Shown here: positions 7,148 to 16,800 of the stretch, one piece after another | Numbering within the stretch: the first letter of the stretch is position 1 | Layout of the letters: each line of letters starts with the position of its first letter | Assembly: GCA_021108075.1 (NCBI GenBank) | Contig: JAIORP010000032.1 | Location: 1-33,424, forward strand | DNA: 33,424 nt | Direction: 5' to 3' | Source of the DNA: Candidatus Omnitrophota bacterium | GTDB taxonomy: Bacteria; Omnitrophota; Gorgyraeia; Zapsychrales; Zapsychraceae | Made by a program: the position numbers and the translations under genes | The notes under the pieces: generated by a model | The model's input: the letters and a program-made list of their open reading frames with translations, nothing else | What the model was told of the DNA's origin: nothing | Databases searched by the model: none

Positions 7148-9325
7148 ATGAAAGCAAAAATCATCCCTATATTTAGCAATAAAGGCGGCGTCGGCAAAAC
7201 ATTTTTTGCCGTCAATTTATCCACAGCATTAGCATTATCTGGAAAAAAGACGCTCTTATTAGATCTCGATCTTCAAGCCGGACAGGATATGGCCCAAATG
7301 TTAAACACTGAGCCGCAACAATCCATTGTTCAAATATTGCCTGAATTGCTTCAGGAAGAGACACCAAATTTTGAGACGATTCAAAAAGTCTTATTTTCAC
7401 ACTCATCAGGTCTTGACTACGCTTCCGCTGTCATTGACGCGCCAGAGATCGCTCAGTTGTCTTCTAAAGGCATTATCACATTCTTCAACACCGCCCGGCC
7501 GCATTACGATTTTATTATCATTGATCTCGGACAATCCTTCAGTGAAGTTATGATTTCCGTTCTCGATCATGCTAACATGATTTTATTAATCGCTACCCCG
7601 GATGTCCTGGCTGTTTACCAGTTAACCTGGTGTATTAAAATATTACAAGATCTGCATATCCCGTCAAAGATGGTGAGATTGGTCTTAAACCGTGCCAAAA
7701 GTCAGGGAAGTGTTGCCTGGCAGGAGGTTCGTAACGCCTTGGATCTGGAAATTTTCGGATTAATCCCCTCTGATGGGAAAGGGGTTGGTAAGGCTATTCA
7801 AGGCGGGAATCCCTATGTTGTGGAAAATCCACGCGGAGCTGTTAGCGACGCCTTCAAAAAGATGCTCAATGAGCTTAAGAAAAAAAATATATACGTTCAG
7901 ACCACCAATATCCAGCGAACAAAAGAAGATAAAAATAAATTTAAGGAATCTGAGGGGGTGCTCGATAAGTTAAGTAAAAATATCACTATTTCACAGGAAT
8001 CTAACCGCTCTAAACCGCATAGTGACCTAGGCGTCATGAAACAAAAAATTCAGCTTCAATTGGTCGAACGCCTGGAGCTCACAACCATATCTTCAGAACA
8101 GTACAGCGATCCTGTCAAACTGCAGGCGTTAAAAGAGACGGCGAAAAAGATTGTTTCGCAATTATTAGTAGAAGAAAAGGGCGCTTTTATTTCGTCACAT
8201 GAAGACCGTCTACGTACCGTTAACGAAATTATCAATGAAACTTTTGGTCTGGGTGTGCTTGATGAAGTTATGGCGGATCCCGGTGTCACTGATGTTATGG
8301 TCAATGGATCACAAGAAATTTATGTTGAAAAAGACGGTGACATTATGCTGACAAAACACAAATTTGTTTCTGACCAGCAACTCCGTTCCATCATTGACCG
8401 TATCGTCGCACCTTTAGGCCGTCGAATTGATGAATCCATGCCATTAGTTGACGCGCGCTTACCCGATGGGTCCCGTTTCAACGCTATCATTCCACCGCTG
8501 TGTCTGAACGGCCCATGCATGACAATCCGTAAATTTAATGAAGAAAAATTGTCAGTTGATGATATTGTTTACCGGTTTAAAAGCTTATCAGAACCCATTC
8601 GTGACTTCTTATATGCATGTGTTATCGGCCGTATGAATATCATCATTTCCGGAGGAACCGGTTCTGGAAAAACAACGTTATTAAATGTTTTGTCTCAGTA
8701 TGTTCCAGATACCGAACGGATTATCACCGTTGAGGACGCGGCTGAATTGCAATTGCAGAAAGACCATTGGTGTCGCTTGGAATCACGTCCGTCTAACGTT
8801 GAGGGCGTTGGTGAGATCAATCTTCGTGATCTTTTTATAAATTCTTTGAGAATGCGTCCTGACAGGATCATTATTGGGGAATGTCGGGGCCCTGAGGTTT
8901 TAGATATGTTGCAGGCGATGAATACCGGACATGACGGATCTATGACGACCCTGCACGCGAACTCGACCCGTGACGTCCTGATCCGTATGAGTTCCATGAT
9001 TTTATTAAGCGGGGTCGAATTACCGATGCGCGCCATTAATGAAATGCTATCTTCCGCCATTAATGTTATTATTCAAATGTCTCGTTTCACAGACGGTTCC
9101 CGTAAAATAACAGGAATAACAGAAATCATCGGGATGACTGATGAGCATGAACTGGAGTTGCGAGATATCTTTATTTTCCGGCAAACCGGACGCGATCCCT
9201 CAGGAACGGTCCAGGGATTTTACGAAACATGCGATTATGAACCTAAATGCGGAGAGGAATTGATTACTAAAGGTATCAAGCTGGATAGAAGCATTTTCCA
9301 CACGGACCCGGTACAGGCATATTAA
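7148..9325 (+). CDS. CpaE/TadZ-like MinD-type ATPase fused to CpaF/TadA secretion ATPase, copy 1
   Basis: This is a 725-aa cytoplasmic two-domain protein. Residues 1-255 form a ParA/MinD-type domain with deviant Walker A KGGVGKT (12-18), switch aspartates D39 and D41, and a hydrophobic-D Walker B (IIIDLG). In Tad systems this domain positions the pilus machine. A charged linker (about 256-300) leads to a full type II/IV secretion ATPase of the CpaF family. Its N-terminal DVMVNG and GRRIDESMPLVDARL segments are followed by Walker A GGTGSGKT (502-509), the Asp-box/Walker B region (DRIIIGECRG) and the TLHANS histidine box. CpaE and CpaF are normally separate proteins. No pilin, TadB/C platform or secretin is in the window. 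A paralogue follows after nine bases. Confidence 0.85.
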   Translation: MKAKIIPIFSNKGGVGKTFFAVNLSTALALSGKKTLLLDLDLQAGQDMAQMLNTEPQQSIVQILPELLQEETPNFETIQKVLFSHSSGLDYASAVIDAPEIAQLSSKGIITFFNTARPHYDFIIIDLGQSFSEVMISVLDHANMILLIATPDVLAVYQLTWCIKILQDLHIPSKMVRLVLNRAKSQGSVAWQEVRNALDLEIFGLIPSDGKGVGKAIQGGNPYVVENPRGAVSDAFKKMLNELKKKNIYVQTTNIQRTKEDKNKFKESEGVLDKLSKNITISQESNRSKPHSDLGVMKQKIQLQLVERLELTTISSEQYSDPVKLQALKETAKKIVSQLLVEEKGAFISSHEDRLRTVNEIINETFGLGVLDEVMADPGVTDVMVNGSQEIYVEKDGDIMLTKHKFVSDQQLRSIIDRIVAPLGRRIDESMPLVDARLPDGSRFNAIIPPLCLNGPCMTIRKFNEEKLSVDDIVYRFKSLSEPIRDFLYACVIGRMNIIISGGTGSGKTTLLNVLSQYVPDTERIITVEDAAELQLQKDHWCRLESRPSNVEGVGEINLRDLFINSLRMRPDRIIIGECRGPEVLDMLQAMNTGHDGSMTTLHANSTRDVLIRMSSMILLSGVELPMRAINEMLSSAINVIIQMSRFTDGSRKITGITEIIGMTDEHELELRDIFIFRQTGRDPSGTVQGFYETCDYEPKCGEELITKGIKLDRSIFHTDPVQAY

Positions 9326-9334
9326 AGGCAACTT

Positions 9335-11488
9335 ATGAAATCAAAAATGATCACATTTTTCAGTCATAAAGGCGGAGTTGGCAAAACATTTATTGCTGTC
9401 AACGCTGCCATCTCCCTGGCATTGAATAAGAAAAAAGTTCTTCTGCTTGAATTAAATTTTCAATCCGCACATGATATTGATAAAATGCTGGGCACACCAG
9501 CGCGTTATGGTTTGATTAATATCAGCAAACAGCTAAAAAACAATAGCGATCCTGACCTCCTCTCAAGGGCGATCACGTCACATAAAAGCGGACTCCATTT
9601 TTTACCCGCGATCATTAATACCGCACAAATTACACAATTTACGTCCGCTCAAATGCACGATTTTTTTACAATCGCCTCAAAAGAATATGACTATATCATC
9701 GTTGACACACGCCGTGCGCTTAATGAAGCCTTAGTGGCAACCTTGCAAAATTCAAACTTGATTTTAATGGTCACGACACCTGACGACTTGCTCTGTCATA
9801 GTTTTTCCTGGAGCCTGGGCATGTTCGAGAAGGTTAATGTTCCTAAAGACATGATTAAATTGATCGTTAACCGTGCCGCTACACGGGGGATGGATCCGGA
9901 AACAATTGAAAAAAAAATCGGTCTGTCTATTATCGCGCAAATTCCTTCTGACGGCAAAACGGTCGGATCGGCTTTAAATCGTGGGATCCCCTGTATTATA
10001 GATTTTCCTCAGGCTGAAGTGAGCCGTAGGATTGAAGCGTTAACCAAAAAGTTTGAGAACAAAGAGCTTTTCCATGAGTTAACAGATTTTGGTGATATTG
10101 ACCTGCAAAGCCAAAGTGATTCGGCTGAATTATGGAAAAAAATAGGGGTTACTACAAAGGTCAGTGCCGCTGTTCAGGAAGCGGTGGATGAAGAAGGCCT
10201 ATTAAAAAAAGAAATCCATGATCAGCTGGTTGAAGTGATGAATATCGATCGGATGAGTTCCAAGATTTTCAACGACGCTGAACGCATGACTGAAATGCGG
10301 GAACAGGCGAGTAAAATTGTCGAAGAGATGCTCAAAGAACTCAGCGACGAAATGGTCTTAAATGAAAAAGAACGCCTCCGTATGACGAGTGAAATTGTCA
10401 GTGAAACCTTCGGTCTCGGCGCATTAGAAGAATTCTTAGATGACGACGATATTTCTGATATTATGGTGAATAGTCAACATAAAGTTTATATTGAAAAATA
10501 CGGGAAATTAATAAAAACAAAAGCAAAATTTTTATCTGAAGAACAAATGCGCGCGATCATCGACCGGATCATTTCTCCGCTCGGTCGGCGTATCGATGAA
10601 TCGAATCCTATGGTTGATGCCCGTTTATTGGATGGATCCCGTTTCAATGCCATCATCCCGCCCTTATCCCTGACAGGACCTGTTATCACCATTCGTAAAT
10701 TCGGCCGCACGCGTCCAACTGTCGATGATTTGCTGAATAAATTTAATAGCCTGAATGTCGATATGCGTGATTTCATTGAAGCCTGCGTTACGGCCCGGAA
10801 AAACATTATCGTTTCGGGTGGTACCGGTTCAGGGAAAACGACCCTGCTCAATATTGTTTCAACGTTTATTCCGGATAATGAACGGATTGTTACGATTGAG
10901 GATGCTGCGGAGTTACGGATCAACAAACGCCACTGGCTTCGTCTGGAGTCGCGGCCGCCTAATCTTGAAGGTAAGGGCGCTGTTCCTATCCGGCGTCTTT
11001 TTATGAACAGCCTGCACATGCGGCCTGACCGCATTATCGTTGGTGAGTGTCGTGGTCCGGAGGTTTTAGATATGCTCCAGGCCATGAATACCGGTCATGA
11101 TGGGTCCATGACCACATTGCACGCCAACTCTCCCCAGGATTGTTTGACCCGTATGAGTTCGATGATCTTGCTTGCCGGTATTGATTTGCCGATGCGCGCT
11201 ATTCAGGAAATGATTGCCACAGCCCTGGATTTAATCGTGCACGTTAACCGTTTCGCCGACGGTTCCAGAAAAATCGTTGCGATCTCGGAAATAACAGGTT
11301 TAGACAAGGATCATTATATTGATTTGAAGGAAATTTTTAAATTCGACCCGCACGGCATGGATAAGGACGCGACTATTTTAGGTGATTACATCGCGACCGG
11401 TTATGTGCCGAAATGCAATGAAGAGTTTAAAACCCTCGCGATCCCATTGGATGAAGGCATGTTCGCTCGTCATCACAAAAAAGCATAA
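9335..11488 (+). CDS. CpaE/TadZ-like MinD-type ATPase fused to CpaF/TadA secretion ATPase, copy 2
   Basis: This 717-aa paralogue of the preceding gene has the same domain order and clearly arose by tandem duplication. The secretion-ATPase halves are very close: Walker A GGTGSGKT at 495-502, and a 30-residue block from GECRGPEV to TLHANS is identical in both. The MinD-like halves have diverged more. Deviant Walker A KGGVGKT (12-18) is kept, but D39 and D41 of copy 1 are E39 and N41 here, and the residues after the Walker B aspartate are TRR. The N-terminal domain may therefore bind but not hydrolyse ATP, as proposed for some TadZ proteins. AAGG six bases before the ATG and the nine-base gap indicate co-expression with copy 1. 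Confidence 0.85.
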   Translation: MKSKMITFFSHKGGVGKTFIAVNAAISLALNKKKVLLLELNFQSAHDIDKMLGTPARYGLINISKQLKNNSDPDLLSRAITSHKSGLHFLPAIINTAQITQFTSAQMHDFFTIASKEYDYIIVDTRRALNEALVATLQNSNLILMVTTPDDLLCHSFSWSLGMFEKVNVPKDMIKLIVNRAATRGMDPETIEKKIGLSIIAQIPSDGKTVGSALNRGIPCIIDFPQAEVSRRIEALTKKFENKELFHELTDFGDIDLQSQSDSAELWKKIGVTTKVSAAVQEAVDEEGLLKKEIHDQLVEVMNIDRMSSKIFNDAERMTEMREQASKIVEEMLKELSDEMVLNEKERLRMTSEIVSETFGLGALEEFLDDDDISDIMVNSQHKVYIEKYGKLIKTKAKFLSEEQMRAIIDRIISPLGRRIDESNPMVDARLLDGSRFNAIIPPLSLTGPVITIRKFGRTRPTVDDLLNKFNSLNVDMRDFIEACVTARKNIIVSGGTGSGKTTLLNIVSTFIPDNERIVTIEDAAELRINKRHWLRLESRPPNLEGKGAVPIRRLFMNSLHMRPDRIIVGECRGPEVLDMLQAMNTGHDGSMTTLHANSPQDCLTRMSSMILLAGIDLPMRAIQEMIATALDLIVHVNRFADGSRKIVAISEITGLDKDHYIDLKEIFKFDPHGMDKDATILGDYIATGYVPKCNEEFKTLAIPLDEGMFARHHKKA

Positions 11489-11532
11489 CGGCTTATTTTT
11501 CTTCCCATTTCCCGAATCTTTAACATCCCCAC

Positions 11533-11561
11533 TTCATTTTCTTTGGATCATGTGCTATCAT
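11533..11561 (+). promoter_or_regulatory. Extended -10 promoter very close to the mnmM start
   Basis: TTCATT (11533-11538), a 17-base spacer and TATCAT (11556-11561), preceded by TG at 11553-11554. Transcription would begin around 11567-11569, on or beside the ATG at 11568, so the mRNA may be leaderless. Confidence 0.45.
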
Positions 11562-11567
11562 AGCGCC

Positions 11568-12143
11568 ATGAAAAATTCAAATGAAACATTTAATAAGGCG
11601 GTAATTCTCGGACACATGTTCCTATCGAAAGTTGTTTGCCCGGGGGATCGCGTTATTGATGCCACAATGGGAAATGGGAACGACACGTTGTTTCTGGCCC
11701 AGCTTGTCGGTCCTCAAGGAAAAGTCTTTTCTTTTGATGTGCAAAAACAGGCCTGTGAACGAACCGCGCGGTTATTAAGCCAGCATGGAATTCAACATGT
11801 TGATTGCGTCCAAAACAGCCACGTGAACATGGATCACACTGTTAAAGATCCTGTTAAGGCGATTGTCTTTAACTTAGGGTACCTGCCGGGATCAGATAAA
11901 TCCTGTTGCACGCTATGTTCGACAACCCTAACAGCCCTCAAAAAATCCCTCGAATTATTATTGCCCGGAGGATTGCTGCTGCTGGCTATTTACCCCGGGC
12001 ACGCGGAAGGCTTACGCGAAAAAGAACAACTGTTATCCTTTGCGGCCCGGTTACCCCAACAACAATACAATGTCTTTTCAACAGAATTTATCAATCACTG
12101 TCATCATCCGCCTTTACTGCTTGGAATTGAAAAGCGATCATGA
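11568..12143 (+). CDS. mnmM: tRNA 5-aminomethyl-(2-thio)uridine methyltransferase (MnmM/YtqB family)
   Basis: This is a 191-aa SAM-dependent methyltransferase. MnmM enzymes methylate nm5(s2)U34 to mnm5(s2)U34 in the wobble position of tRNAs. The match to YtqB-type proteins is strong along the whole length: SAM motif I DATMGNGNDTLFLA (31-44), FSFDVQ, then the family hallmark FNLGYLPGSDK. LLPGGLLLLAIYPGHAEG and the terminal HHPPLLLGIEK follow. A longer upstream reading (from 11382) overlaps the CpaF gene and does not look coding, so I start at ATG 11568. No Shine-Dalgarno site is present. The last four bases (ATGA) overlap the start of the FAD-oxidase gene, which probably supplies its substrate. 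Confidence 0.85.
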   Translation: MKNSNETFNKAVILGHMFLSKVVCPGDRVIDATMGNGNDTLFLAQLVGPQGKVFSFDVQKQACERTARLLSQHGIQHVDCVQNSHVNMDHTVKDPVKAIVFNLGYLPGSDKSCCTLCSTTLTALKKSLELLLPGGLLLLAIYPGHAEGLREKEQLLSFAARLPQQQYNVFSTEFINHCHHPPLLLGIEKRS

Positions 12144-13189
12144 AAAAAAAAATTTTGATCATCGGTCAAGGATTGGCCGGAAGCTTTTTAGCCTGGAACC
12201 TCCTGGAAGAGGGCCATTCCATTCTGATTGTCGATGACCGGCACACTCATTGTTCCTCACTGGCAGCCGCGGGAATGGTGAATCCCATCACCGGTAAACG
12301 ATTGGTCCTTTCACAAAGGTGTGACGAATTGTTGCCGTTCGCCAAAAACGTTTACCAGCGCTTTGAAACGCGATTTAACCGTAAATTCTTTGAATCGAAG
12401 AAAATCATTCGCCTTTTCAGAGACGCGCAAGAACTCTCTGAATGGGATAAAAAGAGTCAACAACCCCATCTGACGAAGTATTACGGAGAAAAAAAGAAAG
12501 CAGGAACCTGGGGCTCATTGATCAATGATCAACTCGGCAGCTTTTTTATTGAACAGGGGGGATATTGTCGCAAATTGGATCTGCTGAATTGCCTGACACA
12601 CTATTTTCACGAAACAGGTTGTTTGCGTTTTCAAACATTTCACTATGATAATTTGAAGATATTAGATGATCATGTCCGTTGGAATAATCAGGATTTCTCC
12701 CAAATCATTTTTTGTGAGGGATACCTGGCGCAAAATAATCCCTGGTTCAAATGGCTACCATTTAATCATGCTAAAGGCGAAATTCTGGAATTAACGACGA
12801 GAAATCCTTTACCGGACGCGGTTATTAGCTGCGGGAAATGGTGCGTGCCATTTGGTAAAAATAAATATATGGTTGGTTCAACCTACAGTTGGGATCATTT
12901 TGACTGTCAGACCAGCCAGGCAGGACGTCAAAAAATTTTAGACGCGATCGGTGAATTTATACATGTCGACTTTGAGGTGGTTCATCAGTTAGCCGGTGTC
13001 CGCCCTATTCTGAAAGATTTAAATCCGGCATTAGGACAACATCCGGAATACCCGCATGTAAAAATTTTTAACGGTCTTGCCTCTAAAGGCCTTATATGGG
13101 GGCCATTTTATGCCCGACAGATGACCGATTATCTGATCAACAATATCCCCCTGGACGCTCAGGTCAATATCACTCGTTTCACGAAATAA
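12140..13189 (+). CDS. FAD-dependent amino-acid-oxidase-fold enzyme, MnmC(o)-like
   Basis: This 349-aa DAO-family flavoprotein has an N-terminal Rossmann motif GQGLAG (G9, G11, G14), an acidic strand end (IVDD) and the AAAGMVNPITGKR segment. The C-terminal FAD-contact region reads LAGVRPILKD, then FNGLASKGLIWGPFYA. This family includes the oxidase half of E. coli MnmC, which removes the carboxymethyl group from cmnm5(s2)U34 to give nm5(s2)U34. The 4-base overlap with mnmM, whose product uses nm5(s2)U, makes that role the best guess. Free amino-acid oxidation, as in other DAO proteins, remains possible because the sequence does not settle the substrate. No terminator follows. A mobile repeat begins about 100 bases downstream. 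Confidence 0.75.
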   Translation: MKKKILIIGQGLAGSFLAWNLLEEGHSILIVDDRHTHCSSLAAAGMVNPITGKRLVLSQRCDELLPFAKNVYQRFETRFNRKFFESKKIIRLFRDAQELSEWDKKSQQPHLTKYYGEKKKAGTWGSLINDQLGSFFIEQGGYCRKLDLLNCLTHYFHETGCLRFQTFHYDNLKILDDHVRWNNQDFSQIIFCEGYLAQNNPWFKWLPFNHAKGEILELTTRNPLPDAVISCGKWCVPFGKNKYMVGSTYSWDHFDCQTSQAGRQKILDAIGEFIHVDFEVVHQLAGVRPILKDLNPALGQHPEYPHVKIFNGLASKGLIWGPFYARQMTDYLINNIPLDAQVNITRFTK

Positions 13190-13292
13190 AGCATACGTAT
13201 TTAACTCTCATAACCGCGACGAATTGACAACAATATAATACACCCTACAATGATCATGCCGAACGGAGATCAGGTCTTTAATCTGAAGAATA

Positions 13293-13395
13293 ATACCAAA
13301 TCCATTAAATAATTGTCCTATTTGAATACCAATATTCTCGTTTAAACGTTAAGAATATCATACTGACTTTGGTAATTATTTAATGGATTTGGTAT
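13293..13395 (+). mobile_element. Intact 103-bp MITE-like element, copy D
   Basis: Perfect 22-bp terminal inverted repeats (starting ATACCAAATCCATTAAATAA) lie at 13293-13314 and 13374-13395. A partial inner palindrome surrounds ATATTCTCGTTTAAACG. The element has no coding capacity. Its reverse complement matches 28536-28638 with five mismatches. The ends begin and finish with TA, consistent with insertion at a TA target as for IS630/Tc1-type MITEs, but the exact boundary is uncertain. Confidence 0.88.
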
Positions 13396-13428
13396 TACTT
13401 ATTGGATTTGGTCTCGCTATTTGTACGA

Positions 13429-13638
13429 TTATTTGATGTGATTGGTATCACACGCGCGGAAAAACAACGCACAAAATGTCTGCTTGAAATCAAAGAGATA
13501 GAGAATAGATACGTTCCTGAGCAATAAAAGCATGCCGGCAAATGACAATATCCCAAAAATGATGATAATAAAAGACAGACACGGACCAAAAAATTTTCTT
13601 GAAACATATCGCAACCTGATCTTTTTTACTTCAACCAT
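13429..13638 (-). CDS. Possible small membrane protein, 69 aa
   Basis: A basic N-terminus (MVEVKKIRLRYVSRKF) is followed by one long or two short hydrophobic segments (about residues 21-50). AGGA lies about nine bases before the ATG. I recognise no family. It lies alone on the minus strand beside MITE copy D, and the frame could be fortuitous. Confidence 0.3.
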   Translation of the reverse strand: MVEVKKIRLRYVSRKFFGPCLSFIIIIFGILSFAGMLLLLRNVSILYLFDFKQTFCALFFRACDTNHIK

Positions 13639-13709
13639 ATTTCATCATCCTATAGCATTCTAAGCTATTGAGAGAACAGTCTTTCTGATAAAAGACACAA
13701 TATTTTTCA

Positions 13710-13738
13710 TTAATTAATCTTTCAAGTTATGATATACT
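13710..13738 (+). promoter_or_regulatory. Extended -10 promoter upstream of the TPR gene
   Basis: Weak TTAATT (13710-13715), a 17-base spacer, then TGA plus TATACT (13733-13738). It gives a leader of about 75 bases before ATG 13822. Confidence 0.4.
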
Positions 13739-13821
13739 TAACATTCATGGCGTATTAACTTGGATGCGCCGGTGGATTTAATGTGATCATTGATCGCGGA
13801 ACGACAAATGAGTAACTATTT

Positions 13822-16800
13822 ATGATATTTTGCAATCAACAACGATATTTAAAGATGCGCCTGTTTTTAATTTTAATTCTGGCCGTCCTGACAGCAATAC
13901 CGATACGGGCTTACGCTAAAGACAACACGAAAAATTTAGCTGATCTCATTCATGAACAAAATTTGACGAAAAAGGCCCATAACTTAACCGAACTTTTTGC
14001 TCTCATTGATCAAAATTTTAACCAATGGCGGCTACAATATGATATTGATTTAAACATCCCACGAGACTTGATCGAAGATAAAAAGATTGCTAATTTATCC
14101 GAGAAAATTTATTCTTCATTGCTGGATGGTAATATCCCGAAAGTCAAAAAATTGCTGCTCTCTTTGAGAAAGAAATATCCGGATAGCTGGGTCACGTCTT
14201 ATTGGGAGACATATCTGTTCATACTGGACGGAAATTTTAAAAAAGCCAAAAAAGAATCTCAGCGACTGGCGGTACAGTATCCTGATATCGCCTTGTTTAA
14301 ATTCTTACAAATTAAAATATTTTTTATACGGGGGGATTATGCGCAAGCTTTAACACTGAATCAACAAATCCTTAAAGATGACCCCCGATCACCACAATGT
14401 TTATATTACAATGCCCTGATTCAAGAATTAAATCAGGACCCGCTTCAAGCCGCACAAAATTTTAGAACATTGTCACGAATTGCACCAAACGAAATTTACA
14501 CGTTTTTTGAACTTGCGAGAATTTATTCCCAACTAAATCAGCATAATAAAGCTCTTCATTTTATCGACCATTTTCTGGGCCGCCGCCCGCAAAACGGCTT
14601 TGCTCAATTCTTAAAAATACAAATATTGCTTGATATGAACCGGAGAGAGGCTGCCCAAAGGCTATATGACCAAATATCTTTATCAACGTATCATACGATC
14701 TATGGCCGTTTAATGACATTAGCTGCCGCTTTCAAGACTGAAAATTTTAATGATGTGATCAAAATCGGCTCTGAACTGGCGGCCTCGAATCCTTCCATTG
14801 AACTCTACCATCAAGCTCTCTTTCATGCGTATCTGAGCACGCAACAATTTGATCAAGCGCAACTAACAGCTGAAATTATTTTGACTCAATTCAACTCGAA
14901 GGGCAAAGAAAATTTGATTTGGGGGCACTTTTATTTTGCGAGAAAACAGTATCCAGACGCGATCACTCAATATTTAAAATTATTTAAACTTAAAATTGAC
15001 GATAAGTCAGCGTTTAAAAACCTCGGAAAATCATATCACCGGCAACAACAATATCAAGACGCCCTGAATGTTTTTGAACGCGCCCGCTCTATGTTTGGTA
15101 ACACATTTGATTTGATCACTCTATCAGCCGCGGATTTAGTCGAACTGGGGCGAGTTGATGAATCCATGAATCTTTATCAAAACGCCATCAAAATGAGACC
15201 TTATAACGGTACCGGATGGATCGGGCTTGGAAATAACTATTTGATTAAAAAAGAATATGTCTTAGCGATCAAGTCCTTCCAAAAAGCGATCAATGTTGAT
15301 TCAAAAAATTTTGAGTCCTATTCGGGGCTAGCCCTGGTCTACTACGCGCAAAAACATTACACGATTTCTATTAAAAATGCTCAAAAGGCTATCGATCTTG
15401 ATCAAACACACGGCCAGGCTTACAATACGCTGGCGTCGGCATATCGCATGACTGGCCAGAATCAATTGGCAAAAAAAACCTGCGAGAATATGATAAATGC
15501 GATGGAGCACAATACCCATAATTTGATTCAACAAGGAGAATGCTTTGCTCAGATAGATCTATATGAACCCGCCATTATGGCATTTGAGGAGGCTTTGCTG
15601 AAATCACCAAATTCTATGGACGCATTAAAAAGCATAATTAATCCGTATATTAAACTGAAAAAATTCAGTTTAGTCATTAAAAAAGCGAATAAAATACTTC
15701 AACTTCATCCGAATAACTCTTACGCCATTTTTATTCGCACAGTCGCGTTCTTAAAGTTAGACCTATTAGAACAAGCCCAAGAATCTTTTCAACCGATCAT
15801 AGCTGCGAATCGGGACGACAGTAAAAAATTGTCAAAAATTTACACGGACTTTGCCTTTGCTATCATTTACCACGGTCATCAAAACGACAAGCAGCTCGCT
15901 TTAGTCGTTAATTATTTTAAAAAAGCGATTAAAGCATTACCCGACGATCCGATTGCTTATTATCAATTGGCACATTTTTACGCTTCCCGGGAAGATGGAT
16001 CCACTTTTGACCGTAAAGACTTAGCCGTCGAATACTACAAAAAATCCATTGATGTCAAGGCCATCAAAGCAGCCTGTTGGGAGTTTGGAATTCTTCTTAA
16101 CAGTCAGGACAATAAACATGAATCCATAAAGTATTTACAAAAGACCATTGATCTTGAGCCAAATTTTCTTGAGGCTTATTCTTTTTTAGCATCCATTTTA
16201 ATTAACGTGAAAGAATACGAGGCAGCCATATCTGTTTCTAAAAAGAATTTAGAGATTGATCCGGAATCTATCATTGCCTATCGAAAAATGGCCCAGGTCT
16301 ATATCGCCCGAAAAAATTACAAAGGCGCGTTAAAACAATATCTGGAAGCCCTTCAGATAAAACCCGATGATATCGAGCTATTGTATGATGTTGCTCACTT
16401 TTTCAAAGCCAGTGGAAAATTAGAAGAATCCATTAGTTACGCCAACAAGATTATCGAGATTGATCCGAATGTGGCTAAAGCATATGACATGCTGGGATTG
16501 GCCTATTCCATGGAGAATAATATGATATTAGCCGAACAGAATTTTAAAAAAGCCATCAAATTAGCGCCCAAGTCCATATCCCAGAATAATATCGGTTTCC
16601 TATATTTACAAAACAAAAATTTGAAAAAAGCCATCCATCATTTCAATATCGCCATCCTGAATGATCAAGGCCCTGATTTAGCCCGGGCATATCATAATTT
16701 AGGAATGGCACACTTCTTTAACGGCGAAGAAGAGATCGCCTTTGAAAAATTTCGCTTTGCGATTGACACATACAATGAGCATAAATTGTTTTCAGAAGCG

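Larger units (their letters stand above)
13190..13821. other. 632-base gap holding an intact MITE and at most one small gene
   Basis: It contains the intact 103-bp element (13293-13395), a doubtful minus-strand small membrane-protein frame (13429-13638) and the promoter of the TPR gene (13710-13738). Nothing else in it reads as a gene. Confidence 0.6.

Noticed and set aside
10486..11085. A 199-codon open frame on the minus strand inside CpaE-CpaF copy 2
   Set aside because: It is antisense to the most conserved part of the CpaF domain; a similar antisense frame exists opposite copy 1 (8695-9060). Both reflect codon bias of the real gene.
11382..11567. N-terminal extension of mnmM reaching into the CpaF gene
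   Set aside because: The extra residues are an out-of-frame translation of the CpaF end. MnmM homology begins at ATG 11568.
13395..13607. A 70-codon minus-strand frame overlapping the MITE end
   Set aside because: It overlaps the mobile element and a more plausible frame (13429-13638) in another phase, and it has no start signal.
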